Below, in pieces: positions 57,001-64,000 of a DNA stretch of 64,000 bases (its first letter is position 1; the number at the start of each line of letters is the position of its first letter). A program made the translations under genes and the position numbers. The stretch is taken from contig NZ_JAUOSB010000015.1 of assembly GCF_030548295.1 (NCBI RefSeq), forward strand, positions 1 through 64,000. The letters are read 5' to 3'. Below the pieces are notes generated by a model. That model saw only the letters and a program-made list of their open reading frames with translations. It ran no database searches and was not told the origin of the DNA. The DNA comes from Wenyingzhuangia sp. 2_MG-2023. Its GTDB lineage: Bacteria; Bacteroidota; Bacteroidia; Flavobacteriales; Flavobacteriaceae.

Positions 57001-59554
57001 TTATCAAGTAAACGATGAGGTTGTAGTTAATTTTCCTTCTTCTGAAAATGGAAATGCGTTGATCACCATTGAAAACAATGCAAAAGTATTGAAATACCAT
57101 CGAATTAAAACCAGCAAAGGAAGTACTCAATTTAAATTTTCTGTAGACAAAAGCATGACTCCCAATGTGTACATTAGCATTACTACATTGCAACCTCATC
57201 ACAATACTAAAAATGATTTACCTATTAGAATGTATGGCGTTAAAAACATTTCTGTAGAAGATGCTAGCACTCACCTAACTCCTATTTTAACCGCTCCTAA
57301 AGAAGTAGAACCGGAAAAGGAATTCACTTTAAAAGTAGCCGAACAAAACGGAAAACCGTTTACCTATACGGTAGCAATTGTAGATGAAGGTTTGTTAGAT
57401 TTGACCCGATTCAAAACCCCTAACCCTTGGAATTATTTCAATGCCAAAGAAGCGTTGGGTGTAAAGACTTGGGATATGTATGATGATGTAATTGGTGCTT
57501 TTGGAGGAAAATTAAATCAAGTATTTAGCATTGGTGGAGATCAAGATTTAGGAGCTGCCAAAACTCAAAAAGCCAATCGTTTCAAACCCGTCGTCATTTT
57601 TAAAGGGCCTTTTAGTTTGGATGCCAACAAAAGCAACACACATAAAATAACTTTACCAAAATACATTGGTGCTGTAAAAGCTATGGTAGTGGCACATCAT
57701 TTAGATCATGAAGCTTATGGAGAAACTGATGCCTCTATATTGGTAAAAAAACCATTGATGTTGTTAGCGAGTGCTCCTAGAAAAGTAAGCACAAACGAAA
57801 AAATAAAAATTCCAGTTACCGTGTTCAATGCACTTGGAGGAAATCAAAAAGTAAACGTTCATGTGCAATCGAACGAGGTTTTTTCTGTAGAAGGAAATGC
57901 TACCAAAACAGTTGCCTTTGATGCTAGTGGAGATGAAATTACTTATTTTGATTTGAAAGTATTAAAATCTGGATTTGGAAAAATCAACATAACTGCCTCC
58001 AACAAATCTCACAAAGCAAGTTATGAGATAGAAATGAATGCGTTCAATCCTATTTCAAAAGTAACAAAAACCTTAGAGTTGATTGTTAAAAATAATGAAT
58101 CTGAAAAAATTGAATTGGATGGTTTTGGTGTAGACGACTCCAACAAAGGGACGTTGGAGGTTTCCTCTTTTCCTCAAATCAATTTCACCAACAGATTGAA
58201 ATATTTGATTCGTTATCCTCATGGATGTTTGGAACAAACCGTTTCTGCTGCCTTTCCTCAATTGTATATCAATCATTTGTTTGAAACCACTCCCTCAGAA
58301 AAAAATAACATTGCACAAAACATCAATGGAGCCATTCAAAAATTAAAAGATTTTCAATTGTTATCTGGCGGATTTTCTTATTGGCCAGGTAGTTTTAAAA
58401 CCAATGATTGGGTCAGTAATTATGCAGGACATTTTTTAATAGAAGCTGAAAAACAGGGTTATTTATTGCCTTATAATTTTAAAAATAATTGGATTGCTTA
58501 TCAGAAAGATGTTTCTAGAACTTGGAAAAAGACAAAGTACAATTCCTATTTAGAACAAGCTTATAGACTGTACACTTTGGCTTTGGCTCAGAGTCCAGAA
58601 CTGTCTATCATGAACCGTTTGAGAGAGGATAGAGAATTGTCTAACATTGCCAAATTAAGATTGGCTTTGGCTTATGCTATCATTGGTCAAAAAGATGCTG
58701 CTATGGAATTGATGCACAATGCTAGTCTAGTGGATTACCAACAAGTTTATCAAGTAAATCATGGCTCAACGTTGATCAATAAATCCATCGCATTGCAAAC
58801 CTATCAAGCTTTAGATCAAAAAAGCAAAGCAATTGCCTTGTTACAAGATATTAGCAAGGAGTTGAATTCTGAAACATATTTAAGTACACAAACTACAGCA
58901 AAAAGTTTGTTGGCTGTTGCCAATTATTATCAATCTGTAAAAGGAAACGACATCAAAGCGGTGCTAAAAAGCAATGGTAAAAAAACAAAAATTAAAACCA
59001 ATAGCAACTTTTACCAGCAAGATCTTGCGCTTAACAAAGGAGAAAACACGTTGCAATTTGAAAATGATGGTCAAAATACATTGTACTTAAAGATTACGCA
59101 TGAAGGAATTCCTGAAATCAATAAAGAAGAAGAACTTTCTAAAAATTTAGTTTCTAAAGTAACCTATGTAGATGGAACTGGAAAAAAAATAGAGATTCAA
59201 AACTTGCCACAAGGAACTAGTTTTACGGCTCAAATAGAACTAAAAAACACTTACAATAAAGATGTAAAAGACATTGCCTTAACGTATCAAATTCCATCTG
59301 GTTGGGAAATCATCAATACACGATATGCTATGGATGATACTTCTAAAGAAAACAATGTAGAGTACACTGACATTCGTGACAATTTGGTGCATTACTATTT
59401 TGATTTGAAACAAAACGAAAGAAAATTATTCAAAATTAAAATCAACACAACCTATTTGGGATCTTATTATTTGCCTGGAGTACATGCAGAAGCCATGTAT
59501 GACAATGAGTTTTTAAGCCACACCAAAGGTCAATGGATCAATGTTATACCATAA
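54044..59554 (+). CDS. Bacterial alpha-2-macroglobulin (ECAM-like) lipoprotein
   Basis: This large exported protease-trapping protein has 1836 residues and a lipobox (FFFSSCSEK, C24). It has macroglobulin domains including an MG2 (about 620-720, VWRPGDTIFTGFML), a bait-like region and an A2M domain (about 1210-1330). The thioester motif is CLEQ at 1395-1398 in YPHGCLEQTVSAAFPQ, as in the E. coli protein (CGEQ in animals). A Tyr/Asn/Asp-rich insert lies at about 460-500. Such proteins covalently trap attacking proteases in the periplasm. The pairing with the next gene, pbpC, is well known; together they are thought to detect and repair envelope damage. A TAAATTTG element (54003-54010) could add an internal promoter. 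Confidence 0.95.
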   Translation: MKMKKSVLVYSILSIVTLFFFSSCSEKKSSVKNDASFNYSTYIFHHTNGIKSVKSDISVVLAQISEIDTSSLEKVLTFSPKIDGELQLLNQKELVFSPKEKLKSNTTYTVTVHLNQLFPNQKENVKDYGFTFKTKKQDFEIKTQALQSYSQDWQYVEGVVKTNDITSLDRIKQVLSATQNKKELSIKFEEINIETNTFLFKIDSIYRELDDSKIHLNYNGAALNIDKKETRTIDIIGKNNFKVIDVKVVNDADQYVEINFSDPLASNQNLKGLISIQNQPKLTYTIAGNVVKVYPPNTLKGEYNVSIYRGIKNTYGYKFDNTISRTLSFDEPKPLVKFSKSGNILPNSQGLNIQFEAISLKAVDVTIYKIFESNVLQFLQQNNLQGDQNIKMVARPVVKKTIPLHPINNETSKWQTYGVALDKLINVEKGAIYKIKINFNKSYATYKCENNTATNSTPIEEETFDDAIEDSNWDGYENYYNEYNYYGNYNWRERDDPCTDSYYRNKTVSKNILATDIGLTVKKGNDNSYFVATSNLVSSEPMANVNIQFYNFQQQLLTSTTTNEEGICLLELKSVPFFVTAKKEGQTTYTKVNDGNVLSMSNFNTNGVQPLKGIKGFIYNERGVWRPGDTIFTGFMLNDLKNKLPENHPITLEVKDPNGVLKYRKVENQHLNHLYTFKIPTQDTDPTGRWNATIQIGGASFLKSLKVETIKPNRLKINVTTENEVLSNHNQIYIAAKWLHGAIAKELKVETDLTLKPQDTHFETYPSYVFDDPSKKFESEQINVLTGKLNADGKINFALKPTTNNNAPGMLKAYLTTRVYENGGDFSTDVYSKTYAPFDTYVGVKRPEGDKARNMLLTDKQHNFEVVCVDVDGKPVANQTVAVTIYKMQNSWWWNNNNNYSQFSSSNFKTPVFNKILKTQNNGKTNFNFEIKYPEWGRYFVKITHQKSGHSTGETVFIDWPGWAGKAKKGNQKEAAMLVFTTDKETYQVNDEVVVNFPSSENGNALITIENNAKVLKYHRIKTSKGSTQFKFSVDKSMTPNVYISITTLQPHHNTKNDLPIRMYGVKNISVEDASTHLTPILTAPKEVEPEKEFTLKVAEQNGKPFTYTVAIVDEGLLDLTRFKTPNPWNYFNAKEALGVKTWDMYDDVIGAFGGKLNQVFSIGGDQDLGAAKTQKANRFKPVVIFKGPFSLDANKSNTHKITLPKYIGAVKAMVVAHHLDHEAYGETDASILVKKPLMLLASAPRKVSTNEKIKIPVTVFNALGGNQKVNVHVQSNEVFSVEGNATKTVAFDASGDEITYFDLKVLKSGFGKINITASNKSHKASYEIEMNAFNPISKVTKTLELIVKNNESEKIELDGFGVDDSNKGTLEVSSFPQINFTNRLKYLIRYPHGCLEQTVSAAFPQLYINHLFETTPSEKNNIAQNINGAIQKLKDFQLLSGGFSYWPGSFKTNDWVSNYAGHFLIEAEKQGYLLPYNFKNNWIAYQKDVSRTWKKTKYNSYLEQAYRLYTLALAQSPELSIMNRLREDRELSNIAKLRLALAYAIIGQKDAAMELMHNASLVDYQQVYQVNHGSTLINKSIALQTYQALDQKSKAIALLQDISKELNSETYLSTQTTAKSLLAVANYYQSVKGNDIKAVLKSNGKKTKIKTNSNFYQQDLALNKGENTLQFENDGQNTLYLKITHEGIPEINKEEELSKNLVSKVTYVDGTGKKIEIQNLPQGTSFTAQIELKNTYNKDVKDIALTYQIPSGWEIINTRYAMDDTSKENNVEYTDIRDNLVHYYFDLKQNERKLFKIKINTTYLGSYYLPGVHAEAMYDNEFLSHTKGQWINVIP

Positions 59555-59570
59555 TTTAAAAGTATTATTA

Positions 59571-59605
59571 TCTAGAGACTTAAACAAGATTTTTAAGTCT
59601 CTAGA
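59571..59605. other. Stem-loop after the A2M gene, not a typical terminator
   Basis: A perfect 14-base stem TCTAGAGACTTAAA / TTTAAGTCTCTAGA encloses a seven-base loop, 16 bases after the A2M stop codon. It has no T run on the plus strand, so it may protect the mRNA end or weakly terminate before pbpC. Confidence 0.7.
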
Positions 59606-59812
59606 CCAATAACAAACACATTAATTTTATCACCATTTTTATCTCCTAAAAAATTGTATAATTTATTTTTAATTACCTAAATATACTTAATCTCTATCCT
59701 TTACAATTAGCTTATTAAGACATATCTTTAATCAAGATATGAACATTAATGTAAAGACAATTTTCACTATGGGTATATTAAAATTGAAAGAAAAAAATAA
59801 TCCAATATAACA

Positions 59813-59868
59813 GTTCTCGACTCCGCTCGAACACCCTAAGACAGGTCATCGAGCGGAGTCGAGATGTA
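59813..59868. repeat. Dyad-symmetric intergenic repeat, copy 2
   Basis: A perfect 16-base stem (59815-59830 with 59849-59864, TCTCGACTCCGCTCGA) encloses an 18-base loop. It shares its left 24 bases and right 13 bases with copy 1 at 47119; only the loop differs. It lies about 30 bases before the start of pbpC and about 260 bases after the A2M gene. Confidence 0.88.
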
Positions 59869-59898
59869 TTAACAAATACATTTATCAGTAACTCTATC

Positions 59899-62247
59899 TT
59901 GTATCAATTCACTATCAAAAAATTAATAAAAACATACAAAATCATCCTTAGCATCGTGATGATTCTGTGTTTTTGGTATGCGTTCTGTTTGCCTTCAAAA
60001 CTTTTTGAAGAAGATTATTCTACGGTACTTTTTTCTTCCAACCATCAGCTTTTAGGAGCTACTATTGCTACTGATGAACAATGGAGGTTCCCTCCTTCTG
60101 AGCTTATTCCCAAAAAATTTAAAATCTGTTTGTTAAATTTTGAAGATGAATATTTTTACAAACATCCAGGATTCAATCCTATTTCTATGGGAAAAGCCAT
60201 TCTTTTAAATCTAAGAAAAAAACACACCGTTAGAGGTGGAAGCACGTTGACACAACAAGTAATAAGACTAAGTAGAAAACAACACAGAACCTATCTAGAA
60301 AAATTTATCGAACTTATTTGGGCTACACGCTTAGAATTGAAAACAAGCAAAGATGACATTTTAAAACTATATATGCACCACGCTCCTTACGGAGGAAATG
60401 TGGTAGGTCTGGAAATGGCTTCTTGGCGATACTTTGGAACGTCTCCAGATAAATTATCTTGGGCAGAAAGTGCAACATTGGCTGTGTTACCTAATGCTCC
60501 AAGCCTTATTTTCCCTGGAAAAAATAAAAGTTTACTCAAAAAGAAACGAAATTTTTTATTGACCAAATTAAAAGACAAAGGACTTATTGATGACATTACT
60601 TATCAATTGTCTCTTCAAGAATCCATCCCAAGAAAACCTGTAGCAATTCCCATCAAAAACATTCATTTATTGTCTTTGTTAGATCAACGAGAAAAAGGAA
60701 AAAGATGGATCACAAGTATTGATTCTGAATTGCAAGACCAAGCCCTAGAAACCGCAAAAAAATACTATCAGCAATATCAAAAAAACAACATTCACAACTT
60801 AGCTATTTTAGTATTAGACAATGTATCTAAAAAAATATTGGCCTATGTAGGAAACAGTCCTACTTTGGACGAACATCACAAATATGTGGACATGATTCAA
60901 GCCCAAAGAAGCACTGGTAGTACGCTAAAACCTATTTTGTACATGGCAATGTTGAATCGTGGAGAATTGATGCCCAACCAATTGATTGCTGATATTCCTA
61001 CACAAATTCAAGAATACAATCCTCAAAATTTTGACTACAGTTTTTCAGGAGCTGTCTCTGCAAGCAAGGTCATTTCAAGGTCCTTAAACGTTCCCTCTGT
61101 TAGAATGTTAAGAGATTATGGATTGCAACGTTTTTATGACGATTTACAACGGTTGAAACTAAAGACAGTCAACAAATCCATAGATTATTACGGTTTGACT
61201 TTAATTTTAGGAGGAGCCGAAAGTACACTATGGGACTTGACCAACATGTATGCTAGTTTGGCCAGCACACTGACACATTACAATCAAAACGAAAGCAACT
61301 ATTTCACCAACGAACACCAAACTGCTCATTTTTTAAAAAACACAAATCTTAAATTAGGAACCACTACTTACAATCCTACTATTTTTGATGCAGGAAGTAT
61401 TTTTTTAGGTTTTAAAGCCATGACAGAAGTTACCAGACCTGAAGACAGTCAAGAATGGAAACACTATACATCTTCTCAAAAAATAGCATGGAAAACAGGA
61501 ACCAGTTTTGGAAACAAAGATGCATGGAGTATAGGAGTCAATAAAAATTACACTGTAGGAGTTTGGGTTGGAAATGCCGATGGAGAAGGAATTGCCAACA
61601 TGACGGGTGTACAATATGCAGCTCCTATTATGTTTGATATTTTTGAAATGTTGCCTAAAAATGAGTGGTTTGAAACTCCTTTGGATGGATTGCAAAAAAC
61701 AACTGTTTGCAAAATAAGCGGACACAAACCCAATCCTTATTGCCCAACCAAGACTCAATACATTCCTTTGGTAGCAAACTCTACCTTGCCATGTCCTTAC
61801 CATCAAACTATTTATTTGGATAAAAAAAGCAATTACCGAGTTTATAAAAATTGTGTTGAGTCAAATCAAATCACCTCAAAAACGTTTTTTGTTCTTCCTC
61901 CTAATCAGGCTTGGTATTACAAAAAATTCAATCCAGATTATGTGTCCTTACCTCCTATTCAAAAAGAATGTTTGAACAGCAACACACCTATGATGGATTT
62001 TTTGAGTCCAAATGAGAATACTAGTTTTATCTTAGCCAAAGATTTTGATGAAAAAACCAATCCAATTGTTATTAAAGTAACGCATCAAAGAAATGACGAA
62101 AAATTATTTTGGTATATAGACGATGCATACATCAAAACTACAAAGCATTTTCACGAAATTGCCATTGCACCAACAATAGGAAAACACAAAATTACGGTTG
62201 TAGACCAAAACGGAAATCAAATTAGCAGAACCCTCAACATAGAATAA
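59899..62247 (+). CDS. pbpC: Penicillin-binding protein 1C
   Basis: This 782-residue bifunctional cell-wall synthase has an N-terminal anchor (about 14-32). The glycosyltransferase 51 domain (about 50-225) has catalytic E82 in EDEYFYKHPG and GGSTLTQQ (113-120). The transpeptidase domain (about 300-590) has S341-x2-K344, SRSLN and K532-TG. A C-terminal BiPBP_C beta domain follows. I keep the TTG at 59899 as start: no in-frame ATG lies nearby upstream, and the next ATG (residue 21) would cut the anchor. A TTG start is unusual here, and the palindromic repeat directly before it may have disturbed the original leader. murQ starts two bases after the stop. Confidence 0.93.
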   Translation: MYQFTIKKLIKTYKIILSIVMILCFWYAFCLPSKLFEEDYSTVLFSSNHQLLGATIATDEQWRFPPSELIPKKFKICLLNFEDEYFYKHPGFNPISMGKAILLNLRKKHTVRGGSTLTQQVIRLSRKQHRTYLEKFIELIWATRLELKTSKDDILKLYMHHAPYGGNVVGLEMASWRYFGTSPDKLSWAESATLAVLPNAPSLIFPGKNKSLLKKKRNFLLTKLKDKGLIDDITYQLSLQESIPRKPVAIPIKNIHLLSLLDQREKGKRWITSIDSELQDQALETAKKYYQQYQKNNIHNLAILVLDNVSKKILAYVGNSPTLDEHHKYVDMIQAQRSTGSTLKPILYMAMLNRGELMPNQLIADIPTQIQEYNPQNFDYSFSGAVSASKVISRSLNVPSVRMLRDYGLQRFYDDLQRLKLKTVNKSIDYYGLTLILGGAESTLWDLTNMYASLASTLTHYNQNESNYFTNEHQTAHFLKNTNLKLGTTTYNPTIFDAGSIFLGFKAMTEVTRPEDSQEWKHYTSSQKIAWKTGTSFGNKDAWSIGVNKNYTVGVWVGNADGEGIANMTGVQYAAPIMFDIFEMLPKNEWFETPLDGLQKTTVCKISGHKPNPYCPTKTQYIPLVANSTLPCPYHQTIYLDKKSNYRVYKNCVESNQITSKTFFVLPPNQAWYYKKFNPDYVSLPPIQKECLNSNTPMMDFLSPNENTSFILAKDFDEKTNPIVIKVTHQRNDEKLFWYIDDAYIKTTKHFHEIAIAPTIGKHKITVVDQNGNQISRTLNIE

Positions 62248-62249
62248 GT

Positions 62250-63071
62250 ATGGATTTTATCAAAACCACCGAGCAAGATTCGTTGTATAGCAACTTGGAA
62301 AACATGTCTACTTTAGACTTGCTACAAAACATCAACAAAGAAGATCAGAAAGTAGCCCTGGCAGTAGAAAAAGCAATTCCACAAATTGAAACCTTGGTTA
62401 CTGTTATTGTGGAAAAACTAAAAAACGGAGGACGTTTGTTTTATATGGGAGCTGGAACCAGTGGTCGTTTGGGAGTTTTAGATGCTTCTGAATGCCCGCC
62501 TACATTTGGAGTTTCTCACAACTTGGTTTTGGGTTTGATTGCTGGTGGAGATACTGCCATTAGAAAAGCAGTTGAAAATGCAGAAGACCATACGGAGCAA
62601 GGTTGGAAGGATTTGCAAGAACACCAAATTAGCATTAAAGATGTTGTTATTGGAATTGCCGCTTCTGGAACCACTCCCTATGTAATTGCTGCCCTGGAAA
62701 CCTGCAACAAAAACAACATTGTAACAGGCTGTATTACCATGAATGAAAACAGTCCGTTAGACAACGTAGCTCAATTTCCTATTGTGGTTACCGTAGGACC
62801 TGAATTTGTAACAGGTAGCTCAAGAATGAAAGCTGGGACTGCTCAAAAATTGGTTTTGAACATGATTAGCACGAGTACTATGATTCTTTTAGGAAAAGTA
62901 AAAGGAAACAAAATGGTAGACATGCAATTGTCCAATGACAAATTGGTAGACAGAGGAACCAAAATGATTTTAAAAGAAATTGACATGCCTTACCAACAGG
63001 CAAAAGAGCTACTTTTACAACACGGAAGTGTAAGAAACGTATTCAAATATTTGAACCATGAGACAAAGTAA
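62250..63071 (+). CDS. murQ: N-acetylmuramic acid 6-phosphate etherase
   Basis: This 273-residue SIS-domain enzyme removes lactate from MurNAc 6-phosphate to give GlcNAc 6-phosphate in peptidoglycan recycling. Motifs are MGAGTSGRLGVLDASECPPT and GIAASGTTPYVIAALE, plus GSSRMKAGTAQK. It has the normal short length for Bacteroidota. It is in one unit with pbpC (two bases apart) and overlaps the next small gene. Together with the NagZ-type fusion at 14.7 kb it indicates active muropeptide recovery. Confidence 0.95.
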   Translation: MDFIKTTEQDSLYSNLENMSTLDLLQNINKEDQKVALAVEKAIPQIETLVTVIVEKLKNGGRLFYMGAGTSGRLGVLDASECPPTFGVSHNLVLGLIAGGDTAIRKAVENAEDHTEQGWKDLQEHQISIKDVVIGIAASGTTPYVIAALETCNKNNIVTGCITMNENSPLDNVAQFPIVVTVGPEFVTGSSRMKAGTAQKLVLNMISTSTMILLGKVKGNKMVDMQLSNDKLVDRGTKMILKEIDMPYQQAKELLLQHGSVRNVFKYLNHETK

Positions 63072-63279
63072 ATATTTAAAGAAAGGCATCAATTTAATGG
63101 TGGTTACCTTATTTCTATTGATCCTTAGCCCTATTGTAATTACTATGGGTTACAAAGCTATACAGAAATTAGATACCTATATAGTTTTGGTTGTTGGTAT
63201 TTTACTAGCCATTACCACCATTATTTTATTTGCTATGGGAATTAGACAACTTTTGAAACATTTGTTTGGGGATGAATAG
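63058..63279 (+). CDS. Small membrane protein (DUF6095-like)
   Basis: This 73-residue protein has two hydrophobic segments (about 12-32 and 41-62) and charged ends. It overlaps the end of murQ by 14 bases, in a different frame, which indicates translational coupling. It resembles the DUF6095 family of Flavobacteriia that I recall beside murQ. The function is unknown. Confidence 0.75.
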   Translation: MRQSKYLKKGINLMVVTLFLLILSPIVITMGYKAIQKLDTYIVLVVGILLAITTIILFAMGIRQLLKHLFGDE

Positions 63280-63384
63280 ATAATACTAACTTTTAAAAGG
63301 TCGCTGTTTGAATATAATGGATAAAAAACATCGTATAAAACGCAACCTAAACATCAAGCAAACATCTAGTAGTAAAGAAGGGTT

Positions 63385-63684
63385 ATGAAAAAAGTATTTC
63401 ACATATTTATTTGTATCATTACGATAGGTTGTTCTAAGGAAAGTTTTCAAGAAGAATATCAATTTATAAAAGAATATTCAGGCACCGTAACAGTTGGTGG
63501 ATTTGTAGGTTTGACTGAACGATATTTTAAAATAGGAGAAACTTACGAAGGAACAAATCTAGAAGAAGGAATGGTAACTATAAGAATTGCTGAGCATTCA
63601 AAACTAAACGAAGATTGCCCCAACAGCTGGTGTTATCAGGAATTTTTAAATGTTCCCATAGAATTCTTAAAATTAGTAGATTGA
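63385..63684 (+). CDS. Small hypothetical lipoprotein
   Basis: This 99-residue protein has a lipobox (ICIITIGCSKE, Cys about residue 16). The mature 84 residues contain a beta-rich segment (SGTVTVGGFVGLTERYFKIG) and two cysteines (EDCPNSWCYQE) that could form a disulfide. The family is not recognised. It lies about 105 bases after the membrane protein gene and about 210 bases before the sigma factor gene; no terminator is seen in either gap. Confidence 0.6.
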   Translation: MKKVFHIFICIITIGCSKESFQEEYQFIKEYSGTVTVGGFVGLTERYFKIGETYEGTNLEEGMVTIRIAEHSKLNEDCPNSWCYQEFLNVPIEFLKLVD

Positions 63685-63896
63685 CCCGTTTATCAAACTC
63701 CACAACATTCATGATCCTTAAAATCAAGACTCCCCAAAACCGCATACACAGACAGTAATCTTTCTGTATTCACAAAACTCCGTTCTAAAATTTAATCACA
63801 AAATAAAAACATTAATTCCTTTCATTCCTTCTGTAAATTTATTTCTTTTGTTATCTTCATACACTCATCAAAACCACACAAATTCCTACAGGAATA

Positions 63897-64000
63897 ATGA
63901 AATCTGATCAACTTCTTACCGACAACATTTTAGCAGCTAAAAAAGGAGATCAGACCGCATATAGATACTTACTCAACCTGTATTGGAACGATGTTTATTA
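63897..64000 (+). CDS. ECF sigma factor, N-terminal part only (runs off the window)
   Basis: The 34 visible codons (MKSDQLLTDNILAAKKGDQT, then AYRYLLNLYWNDVY) match the start of Bacteroidota sigma-70-family ECF factors, where the first helix before region 2 reads like LLNLYWNDVY. The start is an ATG in TAATGA. The remainder lies beyond the window edge. Confidence 0.65.
   Translation, partial: MKSDQLLTDNILAAKKGDQTAYRYLLNLYWNDVY

Noticed and set aside
59721-59741. Eight-base stem CATATCTT / AAGATATG
   Set aside because: It is too short and AT-rich to separate from chance in this composition.
63317-63388. 23-codon ORF overlapping the start of the small lipoprotein gene (ATGA)
   Set aside because: It could be a coupled leader peptide, but it is short, has no family and the overlap may be chance.
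1-64000. CRISPR arrays, prophage genes or insertion sequences
   Set aside because: I found no regularly spaced direct repeats, no transposase or integrase, and no phage structural genes.

Overview
The window looks like a chromosomal segment of a marine member of the Flavobacteriaceae (Bacteroidota). The evidence is an AT-rich sequence, secreted proteins ending in type IX secretion (T9SS) type A sorting domains, many TonB-dependent receptor (TBDR) relatives, LytTR/LytS-type two-component signalling, DUF4249 and DUF4293 families, Bacteroidota-type promoters (TTTG or TTG, then TAnnTTTG about 17-19 bases later) and almost no Shine-Dalgarno sequences. A secreted GH16 enzyme of the agarase/porphyranase type suggests contact with algal polysaccharides. 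Most of the window is ordinary core genome with accessory islands between; no phage, insertion sequence or CRISPR array is visible.

Layout. 0.4-5 kb: a membrane-anchored TPR/HTH regulator downstream of a large T9SS-exported beta-propeller-like protein. 5.5 kb: tRNA-Ser(GGA). 5.9-9.5 kb: oxidoreductase, GH16 enzyme and a DUF6503-like protein. 9.6-12.2 kb: a VWA protein and MoxR-type AAA+ ATPase pair, then a small decayed sialidase-like fragment. 12.7-14.7 kb: a peroxiredoxin and a hydrolase-OsmC fusion. 14.7-18.9 kb (minus): DnaQ-like exonuclease, a conserved unknown and a NagZ/beta-lactamase fusion. 19-23 kb: prfA, DUF4293 and rho. 23.1-25.3 kb (minus): a BlaI/M56-peptidase pair whose peptidase carries TonB-plug-like repeats.

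25.4-26.0 kb holds what reads as a fossil of a polysaccharide-utilisation regulatory locus (ECF sigma, FecR, SusC, in that order), next to a 48-base perfect palindrome and the blaI promoter. Then come a two-module T9SS protein (26.2 kb), gltBD (27.7-33.7 kb), a lone ECF sigma factor, lpdA, an MG2/plug-domain protein and an FKBP. 39.6-43 kb (minus) is a probable metal-uptake operon (lipoprotein, ZnuD-like TBDR, Fur-family regulator) behind a 35-base palindromic operator. 43-48.5 kb: lactonase, patatin, a lipoprotein, pepT and lysA.

48.5-63.3 kb is a surface/cell-wall block. A LytS/LytTR pair faces a TBDR-DUF4249 pair, followed by alpha-2-macroglobulin, pbpC, murQ and a small membrane protein. 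The A2M-pbpC pairing is a known envelope-defence/repair combination, and murQ adds recycling of muramic acid. A dyad-symmetric repeat occurs twice, before lysA and before pbpC. The window ends inside an ECF sigma factor gene.
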